From an uncultured Flavobacteriaceae bacterium (GTDB lineage: Bacteria > Bacteroidota > Bacteroidia > Flavobacteriales > Flavobacteriaceae), in contig CANLVG010000002.1 of the NCBI GenBank assembly GCA_947494565.1, forward strand, positions 434,001-498,000: a stretch of DNA of 64,000 bases. Reading direction: 5' to 3'. Shown here piece after piece: positions 55,424 to 64,000 of the stretch. A program made the translations under genes and the position numbers. Under the pieces are notes generated by a model. That model saw only the letters and a list, made by a program, of their open reading frames with translations, was not told the origin of the DNA and did no database searches. Numbering within the stretch: position 1 is the stretch's first letter; each line of letters begins with the position of its first letter.

Positions 55424-56869
55424 CTAATTTTCCCACCACCCTTTGGTATTGATATCATCTGCTCCAAAGGCGGAAACCGCCGCCTTGTAGTTGTCTCCGT
55501 TCAATGTTTGTTCAGAATCGGGATACAGGAAACGCACAGGTACGGCATCATTGTTCACATTATCGGGTCCTGGAACGATAACGGAGGGTAAGCCCGTTCT
55601 ACGGAAATCATACCATGATTCCAATCCGACGAGGAAGGAAGCCAACCACTTTTGGGTCATGATGGTTTCCAATTGATCGTCATAGGCAACACCAGGTTGT
55701 GCGGTATAGGCGGCAATATCCTGATCAACGTCCCAATACTCAAATGAGAGCCGAATACCTTCGGTATAGAGGGTTTCGGCATCTGCGGAAATAAGTCCAC
55801 GCTGGGCGGCCTCGGCAAATAGGAAATGTACCTCAGCGGTCTGAATGATCGCTGCCTGTACCGAGTTAGATGAATCATAGAAAAACGCCTGGTTGATTCT
55901 GGATACATTATTTGCCCCACCGTTAAAGGTCGATGCATTATCCTCACTGAGTCCATTAGTGAGGCCCACAAAAAGCGACGGATCATCTTCAGGGTTATCA
56001 GTAGGCTGAAACCAGCGTTGCAGTCGATTGTCATCAAAAGACTTTAATACCGCCTCACTGGTTTCGCTCATGCGATGCTCGTCAAAACCACCGATACGGC
56101 CTGTACTTATGGGCCAAGAGTCTATTTGGGTAGTCGCAGGGTATAGCATCACCGCATTATCGTCATTGGTCGCAATAAAGATACCCGAATCCAATATGGC
56201 TTGTACCTCTGCTCCGACATCATTTCTATTTGAGGTACGCATTAAATAGCGCAGGCGTAACGAATTGGCAAACTTCAGCCATTTAGTTGTATCGCCTCCA
56301 TAAAGTATATCTCCCCCCAGAATCGATTGGTTTAGTGCCAATTGGGTTTCGGCCCTACGTAGGTCATCCAATATTCCTGCATAAATCGCCTGTTGGGAAT
56401 CGTAAGCCGGAGTAAAGTTACCTTCGGTAGCCGTAATGGCCTCCGAGTACGGTACATCTCCCCAGTTATCGGTCAAATTGGCAAAGACATAGGCACGCAA
56501 GACCAGGGCCATGCCCTCGTAGGAGGTGTTTTTGGTCTCTTCGGCCAAGGCGCTCTCCAAAATCAGCTCTATTTCTGGAAGAATCCCATAATAAGTGTTC
56601 CATAAACCTGATTCAGAACCCCAATTATACCGATCAAAACCCGTAAAATTGATTTTAGCGGTCAACTGGGCCACAATATTCCCTCGGTCCCATCCACCTG
56701 CATCGGCGGTCGTGGTCGCCAGTGTAGAAATTACCGTTGAAAGCAACAGGTCTGCACTGACCTCTTCGGGTTGATTGGGATTCCTGTTTGTTTCTTCAAA
56801 ATCTTTTGTGCACCCCGTTAGGGTGATCAAAGCAAGGAGAAGGATTTTAGTTTTCATATATTTTTTCAT
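55424..56869 (-). CDS. SusD/RagB family nutrient-binding outer membrane lipoprotein
   Basis: 481 residues. The lipobox ALITLTGC is followed by TKDFEETNRNPNQPEEV, the start typical of SusD-like group 2 lipoproteins. The rest is the helical TPR-like SusD fold with FRRTGLPSV near the end. It forms the lid on SusC and captures substrate at the cell surface. 14 bp after susC. Confidence 0.92.
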   Translation of the reverse strand: MKKYMKTKILLLALITLTGCTKDFEETNRNPNQPEEVSADLLLSTVISTLATTTADAGGWDRGNIVAQLTAKINFTGFDRYNWGSESGLWNTYYGILPEIELILESALAEETKNTSYEGMALVLRAYVFANLTDNWGDVPYSEAITATEGNFTPAYDSQQAIYAGILDDLRRAETQLALNQSILGGDILYGGDTTKWLKFANSLRLRYLMRTSNRNDVGAEVQAILDSGIFIATNDDNAVMLYPATTQIDSWPISTGRIGGFDEHRMSETSEAVLKSFDDNRLQRWFQPTDNPEDDPSLFVGLTNGLSEDNASTFNGGANNVSRINQAFFYDSSNSVQAAIIQTAEVHFLFAEAAQRGLISADAETLYTEGIRLSFEYWDVDQDIAAYTAQPGVAYDDQLETIMTQKWLASFLVGLESWYDFRRTGLPSVIVPGPDNVNNDAVPVRFLYPDSEQTLNGDNYKAAVSAFGADDINTKGWWEN

Positions 56870-56883
56870 CTTTTCTATCGATT

Positions 56884-59800
56884 TTAGAAGGTTACATTGA
56901 GGTTGAACCCATAACTTCTTGAGCTAGGGAGTGCCATATCTTCGACCCCTGGTACGATGGTACCGCCATTGAACGATATGGTTTCAGGGTCGAAATGTGG
57001 GTTCTCAGTCCATAAGGCCAAATTTCTTCCGACTAGGGAAAGGTTTATGGACTGGATAAAGGTGTTCTTTAAGAGCTTTTTAGGCAGATTGTATCCAATT
57101 TTCACTTCACGAAGTTTCAAGAAGGAGGCATCGAACATACCGATTTCCTCGTTGCCCCGATTATAACGCCACCAGTAGTAATCCCGACCGCTTAAGCGAA
57201 CGTCATTGGGGCGATAGCTTCCGTCCGTATTTTGAATGACCCCTTCAGAAATAATACCTTCCTCACGGCCAACGGCGGTAAAATCCATCAGACCTGAAGT
57301 ACCTCCGATCAATACGGTTCTAGACATAATAACTCCCCCTTGGCGCCAATCGAATAAAACACCCAAGTTGAAACCCTTATAGGTAAAGGTGTTCTGTAAG
57401 CCCAATGTAAAATCAGGATTATAGTTTCCTAGCAATTTCAAGTTGGGGTCGCGCAGCGAGAACCCATCTTCATTGTGAACTACCTGCCCAAAGAATGCAC
57501 TGTTCGGGTCGTCAACAGTGACCAGTCCGGTACCATAAACATCACCCATACGGCCGCCTACCTTTGCCTGGACACTTAAATAGTTGTTCGACATCTCATA
57601 GGTATCCAAACCTTCCGTCAACGATTTTACCTTGCCCCTTGCTCTTGTGAAGTTGGCCGTGGCATCCCATCTGAAATCCGTCGTTTGAACCGGTGTAGCG
57701 TTCAATACAACCTCTACACCTGTATTTTGGATTTCCCCGGCATTGATAATCCTTGAACTAAAACCCGATGTGTTCGTTACGGGTAAGGTTAGGATCTGGT
57801 TTTTGGTCGTCGAATCATACCAAGAAACGTCAAGTCCCAAACGATTATTGAACAACCGAAGGTCGGCCCCGATTTCAATGGAATTGGCCTGTTCTGGAAG
57901 TAGTTCTTCATTTCTAAGGACTTCGGAGGCACTGACCCTTTGAAAGTTTCCGAAGGGTTCATTGAATGAAAAAGTGTTCCGTAAGGCATAGGGATCGGTA
58001 TCATTACCTACTTTGGCCCAGCCACCACGAAGCTTGAAAAACGAAACTTGTTTGGGTAAGGTAAACATATCGGAAAGTATGGCACTAACGCCCACCGAAG
58101 GATAGAAGTACGAATTGTTGTCCGCAGGTAAGGTGCTTGACCAATCATTCCTTCCGGTAACATCCAAGAACAAATAATTTTTATAGGAAACATTGGCAAA
58201 TGCGTACAGCGAATTGATTTTTCGCATATCATTGAACTGTGTCTTGGATAAGGGTTCGGCGGAATTCGCAAAGTTGTAGATTCCCGGAATGGAGAGGGAG
58301 TTGGCACTGATACGCTTGAACCGATTTTCCTCTTCGCGAATGTTTCCTCCAATGGAGGCTCCAATGGTGAAGTCTTCGGTCGCTTCTTTAGTATAGGACA
58401 ACAGAAAATCCGTGTTTTGTTCCTTAAAGAAAATATCGTCTTCCCTATATTGCCCCCTTGCGAAACGCTGTGTACTGTATGCCCGACGGCCTGTACGCAA
58501 TTCCCCGAAATAATCGATCCCGGTACGCAACATCAAAGACAGGTCTTTGGCAATGTCGATATCAACACGGGCATTTCCGAAAATACGGTCCTTATTGAAG
58601 CCATTCGTATTCTCGTTCATTGTAAAATAAGGGTTGTCGTGCCAGTTATAGTTGTAATTGAACTGCTGTCTACCCTCGAGACCTGGCTGCCAGTAATCCC
58701 TTAAGGAGTTCATATTGATCTGACGCCCGAACCACACCCAGAGATACATAATGTTTTCGGTGCCATAAGAATTGTTGGGGCGATTGGTACTCCCGCTATT
58801 GACATAATTTATAGAGGACGAAACCTTTAACCACGGTCTCAGCTTATAGGAGCCACTGAGGGCATAGGTCTTTCGTTCATAATCCGTATTCGGCAAAATA
58901 CCCTCACTATCAAGATTGGTCAAAGACATCCTGAAATTACCGAACTCGTTACCGCCTGTCAACGAAAGGTTGGTAGTGCTGGTCATTCCGGTTTCAAAGA
59001 AATTTTCGATATTGTTAGGGTTAGCGACCCATGGCGTAGCCGTTATCTCATCTGCAAACGTACCATCGGCATTTCTGGGCCGCAGTGCGAAGTCTCCCGC
59101 TCTAAAACCGCTGCTGGTCGGACTGTCATGTTGAAATACCAAACGGCCATCCAATGGTGGACCCCAGCTTTCGTCAATGTTATCGTTGGTTCCTGCCCCA
59201 AAGCCATCGCCAAAAGAAAACTCGCCCCCAGCCCCTTGACCGTATTGGTTTTGATATTTTGGGATACGCAATGCATTTTCAAAGGTGAGGTTTTGGGTAA
59301 AGCTTATGCCCAATCCTTTGGAACCTTTACCGGACTTCGTGGTAATCAACACCACGCCATTTAGTCCGCGCGACCCATACAAGGCCGTGGCATTCGGCCC
59401 CTTTAGTATAGAAATCGACTCGACATCATCGGGGTTTATATCTTGAGCGCCATTCCCATAATCCGTTTCCAAGTTGCCCTCTGCTCTATTGCTTATGGTT
59501 CTATTACTTATTGGGATCCCATCTACGACAAATAAGGGAGAGTTGTTTCCGGGGATAAGGGAGCCCTCACCCCGAATGGTAATCAAGGAAGTCGACCCTA
59601 CCCCAGAGCCGCCACCGGTAATCTGTACGCCAGCAGCCCTACCCGCAAGTGAATTTGTCACGTTGGTTTCACGAGCGGTCACCAGGTTTTCATTTTTCAC
59701 TTCCTGAACTGCATAACCCAGTCGCTTTTTTTCTTTTTTAATCCCCAGGGCCGTTACCACCACTTCATCAAGATTCTGCGCATCGGGTTGTAAAGCAATA

Positions 59801-60069
59801 TCGGCCGTGGTTTTTCCGGAAGTATCAAATTCTTGGGTGATATACCCTATATATGACACTTCTAAAATCTCGTTTCCCGTGGCAAGTTCAATTATAAAAT
59901 TGCCATCAAAATCGGACGCTACTCCATTGGAGCTACCTTTCACAACAACGGAAGCACCCGCTAACGGGTCGTTGTTTTCATCGAGCACCCTACCGGAAAA
60001 ATCGGTTTGGGCATGGGTCGTGGCCAGCATAAAAAATGCAAATACCAAACAGTATAGTGTTTCTTTCAT
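56884..60069 (-). CDS. SusC/RagA family TonB-linked outer membrane protein
   Basis: 1061 residues started at the ATG at 60069 (MKETLYCLVFAFFMLATTHA). Signal peptide, then a carboxypeptidase-regulatory-like domain (DFSGRVLDENNDPLAGASVV), the plug (DEVVVTALGIKKEKKRLGYAVQ, with GYG... and NPDDVESISILKGPNATALYGSRG) and the 22-strand barrel ending LNVTF. It imports the SusD-captured ligand with TonB energy. The regulator is divergent across 275 bp. Confidence 0.93.
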   Translation of the reverse strand: MKETLYCLVFAFFMLATTHAQTDFSGRVLDENNDPLAGASVVVKGSSNGVASDFDGNFIIELATGNEILEVSYIGYITQEFDTSGKTTADIALQPDAQNLDEVVVTALGIKKEKKRLGYAVQEVKNENLVTARETNVTNSLAGRAAGVQITGGGSGVGSTSLITIRGEGSLIPGNNSPLFVVDGIPISNRTISNRAEGNLETDYGNGAQDINPDDVESISILKGPNATALYGSRGLNGVVLITTKSGKGSKGLGISFTQNLTFENALRIPKYQNQYGQGAGGEFSFGDGFGAGTNDNIDESWGPPLDGRLVFQHDSPTSSGFRAGDFALRPRNADGTFADEITATPWVANPNNIENFFETGMTSTTNLSLTGGNEFGNFRMSLTNLDSEGILPNTDYERKTYALSGSYKLRPWLKVSSSINYVNSGSTNRPNNSYGTENIMYLWVWFGRQINMNSLRDYWQPGLEGRQQFNYNYNWHDNPYFTMNENTNGFNKDRIFGNARVDIDIAKDLSLMLRTGIDYFGELRTGRRAYSTQRFARGQYREDDIFFKEQNTDFLLSYTKEATEDFTIGASIGGNIREEENRFKRISANSLSIPGIYNFANSAEPLSKTQFNDMRKINSLYAFANVSYKNYLFLDVTGRNDWSSTLPADNNSYFYPSVGVSAILSDMFTLPKQVSFFKLRGGWAKVGNDTDPYALRNTFSFNEPFGNFQRVSASEVLRNEELLPEQANSIEIGADLRLFNNRLGLDVSWYDSTTKNQILTLPVTNTSGFSSRIINAGEIQNTGVEVVLNATPVQTTDFRWDATANFTRARGKVKSLTEGLDTYEMSNNYLSVQAKVGGRMGDVYGTGLVTVDDPNSAFFGQVVHNEDGFSLRDPNLKLLGNYNPDFTLGLQNTFTYKGFNLGVLFDWRQGGVIMSRTVLIGGTSGLMDFTAVGREEGIISEGVIQNTDGSYRPNDVRLSGRDYYWWRYNRGNEEIGMFDASFLKLREVKIGYNLPKKLLKNTFIQSINLSLVGRNLALWTENPHFDPETISFNGGTIVPGVEDMALPSSRSYGFNLNVTF

Positions 60070-60318
60070 TTTCTTTCGTATTTGTAAACTTTGGTTTATT
60101 ATTACGAAACAAATATCATAGACCACTGTTAGTAAAACATACTATTCATATTAACAAAAAGATATCCCTAGATTAAAAATATTATGAAATCGTTATCTGA
60201 AAATAATTTACAAATACTCAATTCAAGCAAAAGTTAATTTTGGGTAAAATTATTGGATTCTCGAGGGAAAAGACGGGTTTCGAGGGAATCGGATAAGGTT
60301 CTGATTTCAATTAAATGC

Positions 60319-60326
60319 TATGTTTG
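60319..60326 (+). promoter_or_regulatory. Candidate -7 box (TATGTTTG) of the XRE-cupin gene
   Basis: A perfect TAnnTTTG 18 bases before the ATG at 60345. The 60070-60344 space is AT-rich and also holds the susC promoter, for which no clean box is visible. Confidence 0.45.
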
Positions 60327-60344
60327 TAATCTACAACGTATTCT

Positions 60345-60911
60345 ATGGAAGATTATCTTATCGGTATTGGTAAGCGCATCAAGGAAATCAGAAAAGGCGG
60401 CGGAGCTACTATTAGTGAAATTGCTCAAAAGGCCGAAGTTACAGGTGGGCTGATATCGCGTATTGAAAATGGCAGAACCATTCCTTCTTTGCCCGTTCTC
60501 TTAAAAATCATTACTTCCCTAGATGTGGAGGTAACGGAGTTCTTCGGCGGAATGCCCCAGGTAAACGGAGCTAATTTCATTGTTTCTAGAAAGGAAGAGA
60601 ATGCTGTTATTGAGAAGGAGGACGAGGCCATTGGTTTTGAATACACTTATATTTTTGGTAAACAGTTATCGTCACTGGGTTTCGAAACCGTACTATTAGA
60701 AGTCAAACCCAATTCAAAGCGCGACAAAGTACGCACGGATGCTTTTGAGTTCAAATATATACTGTCTGGAGAGTGCTCCTATATCATCAATGAAGAGGAG
60801 GTCTGCCTAAGGGAAGGCGATTCGATATTTTTTGACGGGCGTCTTCCACATGTACCCGTGAATAGGGGCACCGTCTCTTCGAAAATGCTAGTGATCTACT
60901 TTTTTATTTGA
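60345..60911 (+). CDS. XRE family regulator with C-terminal cupin
   Basis: 188 residues: an N-terminal helix-turn-helix (ISEIAQKAEVTGGLISRIENG, residues 24-44) and a C-terminal cupin (about 105-185; FKYILSGECSYIINEE, then LREGDSIFFDGRLPHVPVN). This HTH-cupin form often regulates amino acid or small-molecule catabolism by sensing the ligand in the cupin. Divergent from susC and convergent with the HAD gene, it is the natural candidate regulator of the locus. Confidence 0.88.
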   Translation: MEDYLIGIGKRIKEIRKGGGATISEIAQKAEVTGGLISRIENGRTIPSLPVLLKIITSLDVEVTEFFGGMPQVNGANFIVSRKEENAVIEKEDEAIGFEYTYIFGKQLSSLGFETVLLEVKPNSKRDKVRTDAFEFKYILSGECSYIINEEEVCLREGDSIFFDGRLPHVPVNRGTVSSKMLVIYFFI

Positions 60912-60939
60912 ACCGTTCGAAAAGGTTTTTAATCGCAAC

Positions 60940-61617
60940 CTATGGTTTAAGGTACGGAGTGAGTTCAAAAAGTGAATCGACGACGTAGGTCGGTTTTGCA
61001 GATTCCAATTGTTGCCGTGTATGGGCCCCGGTAGTTACCCCAACGGTTATGCCACAATGGGCATTTTTACCCTCTTCGATATCGATGATTGAATCTCCGG
61101 CCTTCAGAACGTTTTCGGTGTCAAAAACGTTCAAAGCTTCCATGGCCTCGAAAATCATATCGGGATGGGGTCTTCCTAATATGACATCATCGGCGGTAAC
61201 CAAAGTGTCATATTGTTGCCCTTTGACCCAGTTCATTTTTTGTAATAGCCGTGTTGCAATGGGTTTCGAATACCCGGTATTTAGGGCAATTTTGATCTTT
61301 TTTGACCGCAAATGTTCCAAAAGCGGCACTACACCTTCGAAAGAGGTGACTTTCAAGGTGTCATACGCTATATCAAGCATTCTTTTGAAGTCTTCGAAAA
61401 TCGGTTCTGAATCTAATTTGCTGTCGGCATCCAGCTGGGCCAATATGTCCTTTATGGCTTGGTGCTTCTCCTTACCAGCGCCGTACTCAAGTACAAAATC
61501 CAGAGAAAGGCCGAAGCCAGTTTTGTTGATGGCTTTTTGAAGGGTTTTATAGACTACATTGTCTTCATTGACGACGGTACCCGCCATATCAAAAACCACT
61601 AGTTCGATTTTATGCAT
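60940..61617 (-). CDS. Phosphonatase-like HAD hydrolase
   Basis: 225 residues started at the ATG at 61617 (MHKIELVVFDMAGTVVNED). The nucleophile Asp10 is in FDMAGT as in phosphonatase (FDWAGT). The cap shows EYGAGKEKHQAIKDI, whose Lys49 and His52 align by eye with the Schiff-base Lys53 and His56 of PhnX. LNTGYSKP gives motif II and AGDSIIDIEEG motif IV. The TIGR03351-type family splits the C-P bond of phosphonoacetaldehyde or relatives. Its start overlaps the FAD gene's end by eight bases. Confidence 0.85.
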   Translation of the reverse strand: MHKIELVVFDMAGTVVNEDNVVYKTLQKAINKTGFGLSLDFVLEYGAGKEKHQAIKDILAQLDADSKLDSEPIFEDFKRMLDIAYDTLKVTSFEGVVPLLEHLRSKKIKIALNTGYSKPIATRLLQKMNWVKGQQYDTLVTADDVILGRPHPDMIFEAMEALNVFDTENVLKAGDSIIDIEEGKNAHCGITVGVTTGAHTRQQLESAKPTYVVDSLFELTPYLKP

Positions 61618-62773
61618 GTTGTAAATTAAAGATTTTAGCAATGTTTTCTTCCGCAAAGCCAGCACTTCCGGTCATGCCTTTGCCTCCGATACCGGTTACG
61701 ACATGAATATCGTCATCAATAGTATTCCGATAGATATCGGAAGTTTTGCACTGCGAGTAAAACCCCGGCCATCGACGTTGAATGTCGTAGGTCGGTAGGT
61801 CAATAATCTTTTTAGCCTCTTGAATAATGAAATCATCGATATCCATATTCAAGTCCGTCCCCAAATCATCCATTCGATGGGCGTCTGCGTACTGGTGCGA
61901 GTCGCCAATGATAACGGAACCGTCGGTCGCTTGTTTGAATAAAATATGTACTCCCCATTTTTTGATGAGGGAGTCTTGGTCTTCTCGAGCCTTGATTTCG
62001 TGATAAGATGGACATTCGGCGAAGGATTCATAGCGACGAATGGAGAGTCCAGTTAAAATGGAGCTAGGAAGGGTGAAATTCCCCTGTGGTTTTGTCTGCA
62101 TCATTTGCAATTTGGACACTTCTAAATCGCTCTCCTCGAACAATCGCGGATAGAGCGTTTTGAATTCGCTTCCATTACAAATGATAACCTTTGAGGCAAG
62201 AAGGGTCTTGCCGCCTGAAAGATAGACTTCAACACCCTCCGATAGCTTATTGCATTCGAGTACCGTGTTTTGGAGGAATAAATCCAAACCTACGGCTTTT
62301 AGATACGTGTGTACTTTATTGACCATCAAACGAGGTTCGACCATAATTTCCTCTGGGAAAAAGAGCCCTGCCTTCACATAGTCTGATCGCAGACCGACAT
62401 AGCGCTCCAAACACTCCTCTTTCGTCAATAAAACCGATGTATATTGGTTATTTTGATTGATTCGATGAAGCTCTTCCAGTAGTTGTACTTCTTCCTCGTT
62501 CGCAGCAAAGTATACTGATCCTTCCTGACGTACGGAAATATCAAAGGCTTCCTGTATTTCCTTATAGATCCTTAAGCTTCGGCGTCCATAGGCTTGCCAT
62601 TTGGAATTCATGCCTGAAGGGACTACTTGCCCAAAATTGCGGACGGTTGCACTCTGAGGAGTACGATCTTTTTCTATTAAGGCGACTTTAAGTCCGTGTT
62701 TCAGTGCGTGATAGGCATGAAAGGTTCCCAGAACCCCTCCGCCTACAATAATCAAGTCATATCCGTTTTTCAT
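61610..62773 (-). CDS. TIGR03364-type FAD-dependent oxidoreductase (phosphonate-associated)
   Basis: 387 residues of DAO fold. DLIIVGGGVLGTFHAYHALKH is the FAD site, and ATVRNFGQVVPSG and HVVTGIGGKGMTGSAG match the clade that clusters with phosphonatase genes. Known phosphonate-linked members oxidise aminoethylphosphonate or N-methyl forms to phosphonoacetaldehyde. The product would feed the adjacent HAD enzyme, with which it overlaps by eight bases. Confidence 0.83.
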   Translation of the reverse strand: MKNGYDLIIVGGGVLGTFHAYHALKHGLKVALIEKDRTPQSATVRNFGQVVPSGMNSKWQAYGRRSLRIYKEIQEAFDISVRQEGSVYFAANEEEVQLLEELHRINQNNQYTSVLLTKEECLERYVGLRSDYVKAGLFFPEEIMVEPRLMVNKVHTYLKAVGLDLFLQNTVLECNKLSEGVEVYLSGGKTLLASKVIICNGSEFKTLYPRLFEESDLEVSKLQMMQTKPQGNFTLPSSILTGLSIRRYESFAECPSYHEIKAREDQDSLIKKWGVHILFKQATDGSVIIGDSHQYADAHRMDDLGTDLNMDIDDFIIQEAKKIIDLPTYDIQRRWPGFYSQCKTSDIYRNTIDDDIHVVTGIGGKGMTGSAGFAEENIAKIFNLQHA

Positions 62774-62847
62774 CTACTCCATTTTAGTTATACCATTAAC
62801 TGGGTTCGATCATCTCTACCGACCATTCTATTCATGCTCCCCCGATC

Positions 62848-64000
62848 TTAAACAATGCGCATTTGCTGTTCCGAGGGAAGTTGCACTTTCTTATACTTTG
62901 ACCTAAAATATACTAACGAAAGTATGCCAACAACCAAACCTATCAAGGCAACGAGGTAGGTACTATTGATAAAGAACCGTACCCACGAAAGTTCGCCTTG
63001 ACCAAAATTTTTATAGAGCAGAACACCTATGCTTCCAAGGTATCCGAAAGCATCGGCGATATAAATGAGGAAACCCACATTACCTTGTATTCTAAATACC
63101 GCGATCATTCGATCAAAAAATAGCCCGTTAAAAGGCACATAACAGCTATAAAGTCCAAAACCTGTGACCATCATCCATACCAGCGGGGAAACGAGCTCCA
63201 TTTGATACAAGAAGGTATTGGTACCGATAATCAACACTCCAAAAAGCAAGAGGTAGTGATAATATAGAAAGGCCTTTTTGTTGTTTTTTATGAAACTCAT
63301 TGCTCCCAATGCCAATAATACCACGATGGCTATCGGAATTTCCGCAAGCGTGTAAACGGATACATCTCCTTCATACCCTATAGCATCCCAAATTTCACGA
63401 GAAAAATTGTCTCTGAAATCTCGCAAGGCGGTCAAGCAAGTATAGAAGAAAACAAGTATGGCCAAGGGAAACATAAAGGTACGTATCAACTGTTTTCGGT
63501 CTGACCGGGTCATCGGGTCTCTTTTTGAGCGTAAGGTCATGTCTTCGGCAGTAGGTTGGGGCATGCGCTCTAACAAGAAAGCAAAACAGGCAAAAGGAAT
63601 CAAAAAAAGTGCTCCGGTTACCGCAGGCATCCATATTTCAGCAATCTGAAGTTGATTGAGCACAACAAGCCCTATCGACTTAACGGCACCGCTTGAAACA
63701 ATAAAGCTAGAACAAAGGGCGACACCAAGAATCTCGGTAAACTTTCGCCCTTCTAAATATGAAAACACGATGCCCCATATCATTCCCAGTGAAAGGCCGT
63801 TTAGAAACATAAAAATGATATTATACGGGGCTGATAGCACACCAAAGGCTATCAAACAACCTTCAGCCAAAAGAATCATGCCAAGCAGGTACGGCAATCT
63901 GCGATTGGGGCTTAGTTCCGAAATCAATTGAATACCGATGAACTTAGATAGCATATACCCCAACACCTGCGAAATGATCAACAATATCTTATAATCTATA
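62848..64000 (-). CDS. DUF5690 family membrane protein, 5' truncated by window
   Basis: The frame is open to the window end (DYKILLIISQVLGYMLSKFIG), so the N terminus is missing. At least 378 residues with about ten membrane segments and an MFS-like layout (LGMIWGIVFSYLEGRKFTEI, then RDFRDNFSREIWDAIGY). DUF5690 in Bacteroidota is recurrently next to TIGR03364/phosphonatase-like genes. I infer an inner-membrane importer of the phosphonate. 74 bp upstream of the FAD gene. Confidence 0.82.
   Translation of the reverse strand, partial: IDYKILLIISQVLGYMLSKFIGIQLISELSPNRRLPYLLGMILLAEGCLIAFGVLSAPYNIIFMFLNGLSLGMIWGIVFSYLEGRKFTEILGVALCSSFIVSSGAVKSIGLVVLNQLQIAEIWMPAVTGALFLIPFACFAFLLERMPQPTAEDMTLRSKRDPMTRSDRKQLIRTFMFPLAILVFFYTCLTALRDFRDNFSREIWDAIGYEGDVSVYTLAEIPIAIVVLLALGAMSFIKNNKKAFLYYHYLLLFGVLIIGTNTFLYQMELVSPLVWMMVTGFGLYSCYVPFNGLFFDRMIAVFRIQGNVGFLIYIADAFGYLGSIGVLLYKNFGQGELSWVRFFINSTYLVALIGLVVGILSLVYFRSKYKKVQLPSEQQMRIV

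Overview
The window looks like a chromosome segment of a marine member of the Flavobacteriaceae (Maribacter/Zobellia/Muricauda-like; the genus is inferred from general impression, not from a search). Support comes from a SusC/SusD pair, an accC-accB-fabH-rpmF-DUF177 cluster of Bacteroidota type, DUF5690 and four-helix-bundle proteins, AddB-like and SPW-type proteins, very few Shine-Dalgarno sequences, and promoters of the Bacteroidota form TTG-N19/20-TAnnTTTG (best upstream of asd and of the DUF177 gene). Coding density is high, tRNA-Ala(GGC) is the only RNA gene, and I saw no insertion sequence, CRISPR array or prophage.

Layout. 1-5.5 kb: the 3' end of a PD-(D/E)XK nuclease gene, an SDR, a cupin protein, a membrane LytTR regulator and a multi-PAS histidine kinase. 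5.8-19 kb: tRNA-Ala, universal stress protein, GNAT and MATE genes, a crotonase, two lipoproteins, queD, lpxH, an MFS transporter, recJ, a four-helix-bundle gene flanked by inverted repeats, OsmC, an AhpD-like protein, DinB, a Crp-like regulator and a uracil-DNA glycosylase. 19-27.7 kb: a small stress-like group with a double-AraC regulator, a DUF819 permease, rsmI, tdk-alr, mscL and asd. 27.8-40 kb: a secreted prolyl oligopeptidase, an ABC ATPase, arfB, bestrophin, a periplasmic molybdenum hydroxylase operon (TetR, cytochrome c, 2Fe-2S subunit, Mo subunit, metallo-beta-lactamase), a GreA-like factor and a DAO-type oxidoreductase. 40-46 kb: fatty acid synthesis and ribosome genes (accC, accB, fabH, rpmF, DUF177), pdxA and ribE. 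46-53 kb: a NagX-like acyltransferase with a sodium symporter, a TauE permease and a large metzincin lipoprotein.

53-64 kb is the most interesting part. A kelch lipoprotein, a secreted alkaline-phosphatase-superfamily enzyme, SusD-like and SusC-like outer membrane proteins, a divergent XRE-cupin regulator, a phosphonatase-like HAD hydrolase, a TIGR03364-type FAD oxidoreductase and a DUF5690 transporter-like membrane protein lie together. I read this as a PUL-like locus for uptake and breakdown of an organophosphonate (possibly an N-modified aminoethylphosphonate or a phosphonate headgroup) rather than of a glycan. The HAD protein keeps both the Asp nucleophile and, by eye, the Lys/His pair used by true phosphonatase.

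A second structural surprise is the unit at 15593-16035: one four-helix-bundle gene bounded by 28-bp imperfect inverted repeats and placed 10 bp upstream of the recJ start codon, as if inserted as a minimal mobile unit.
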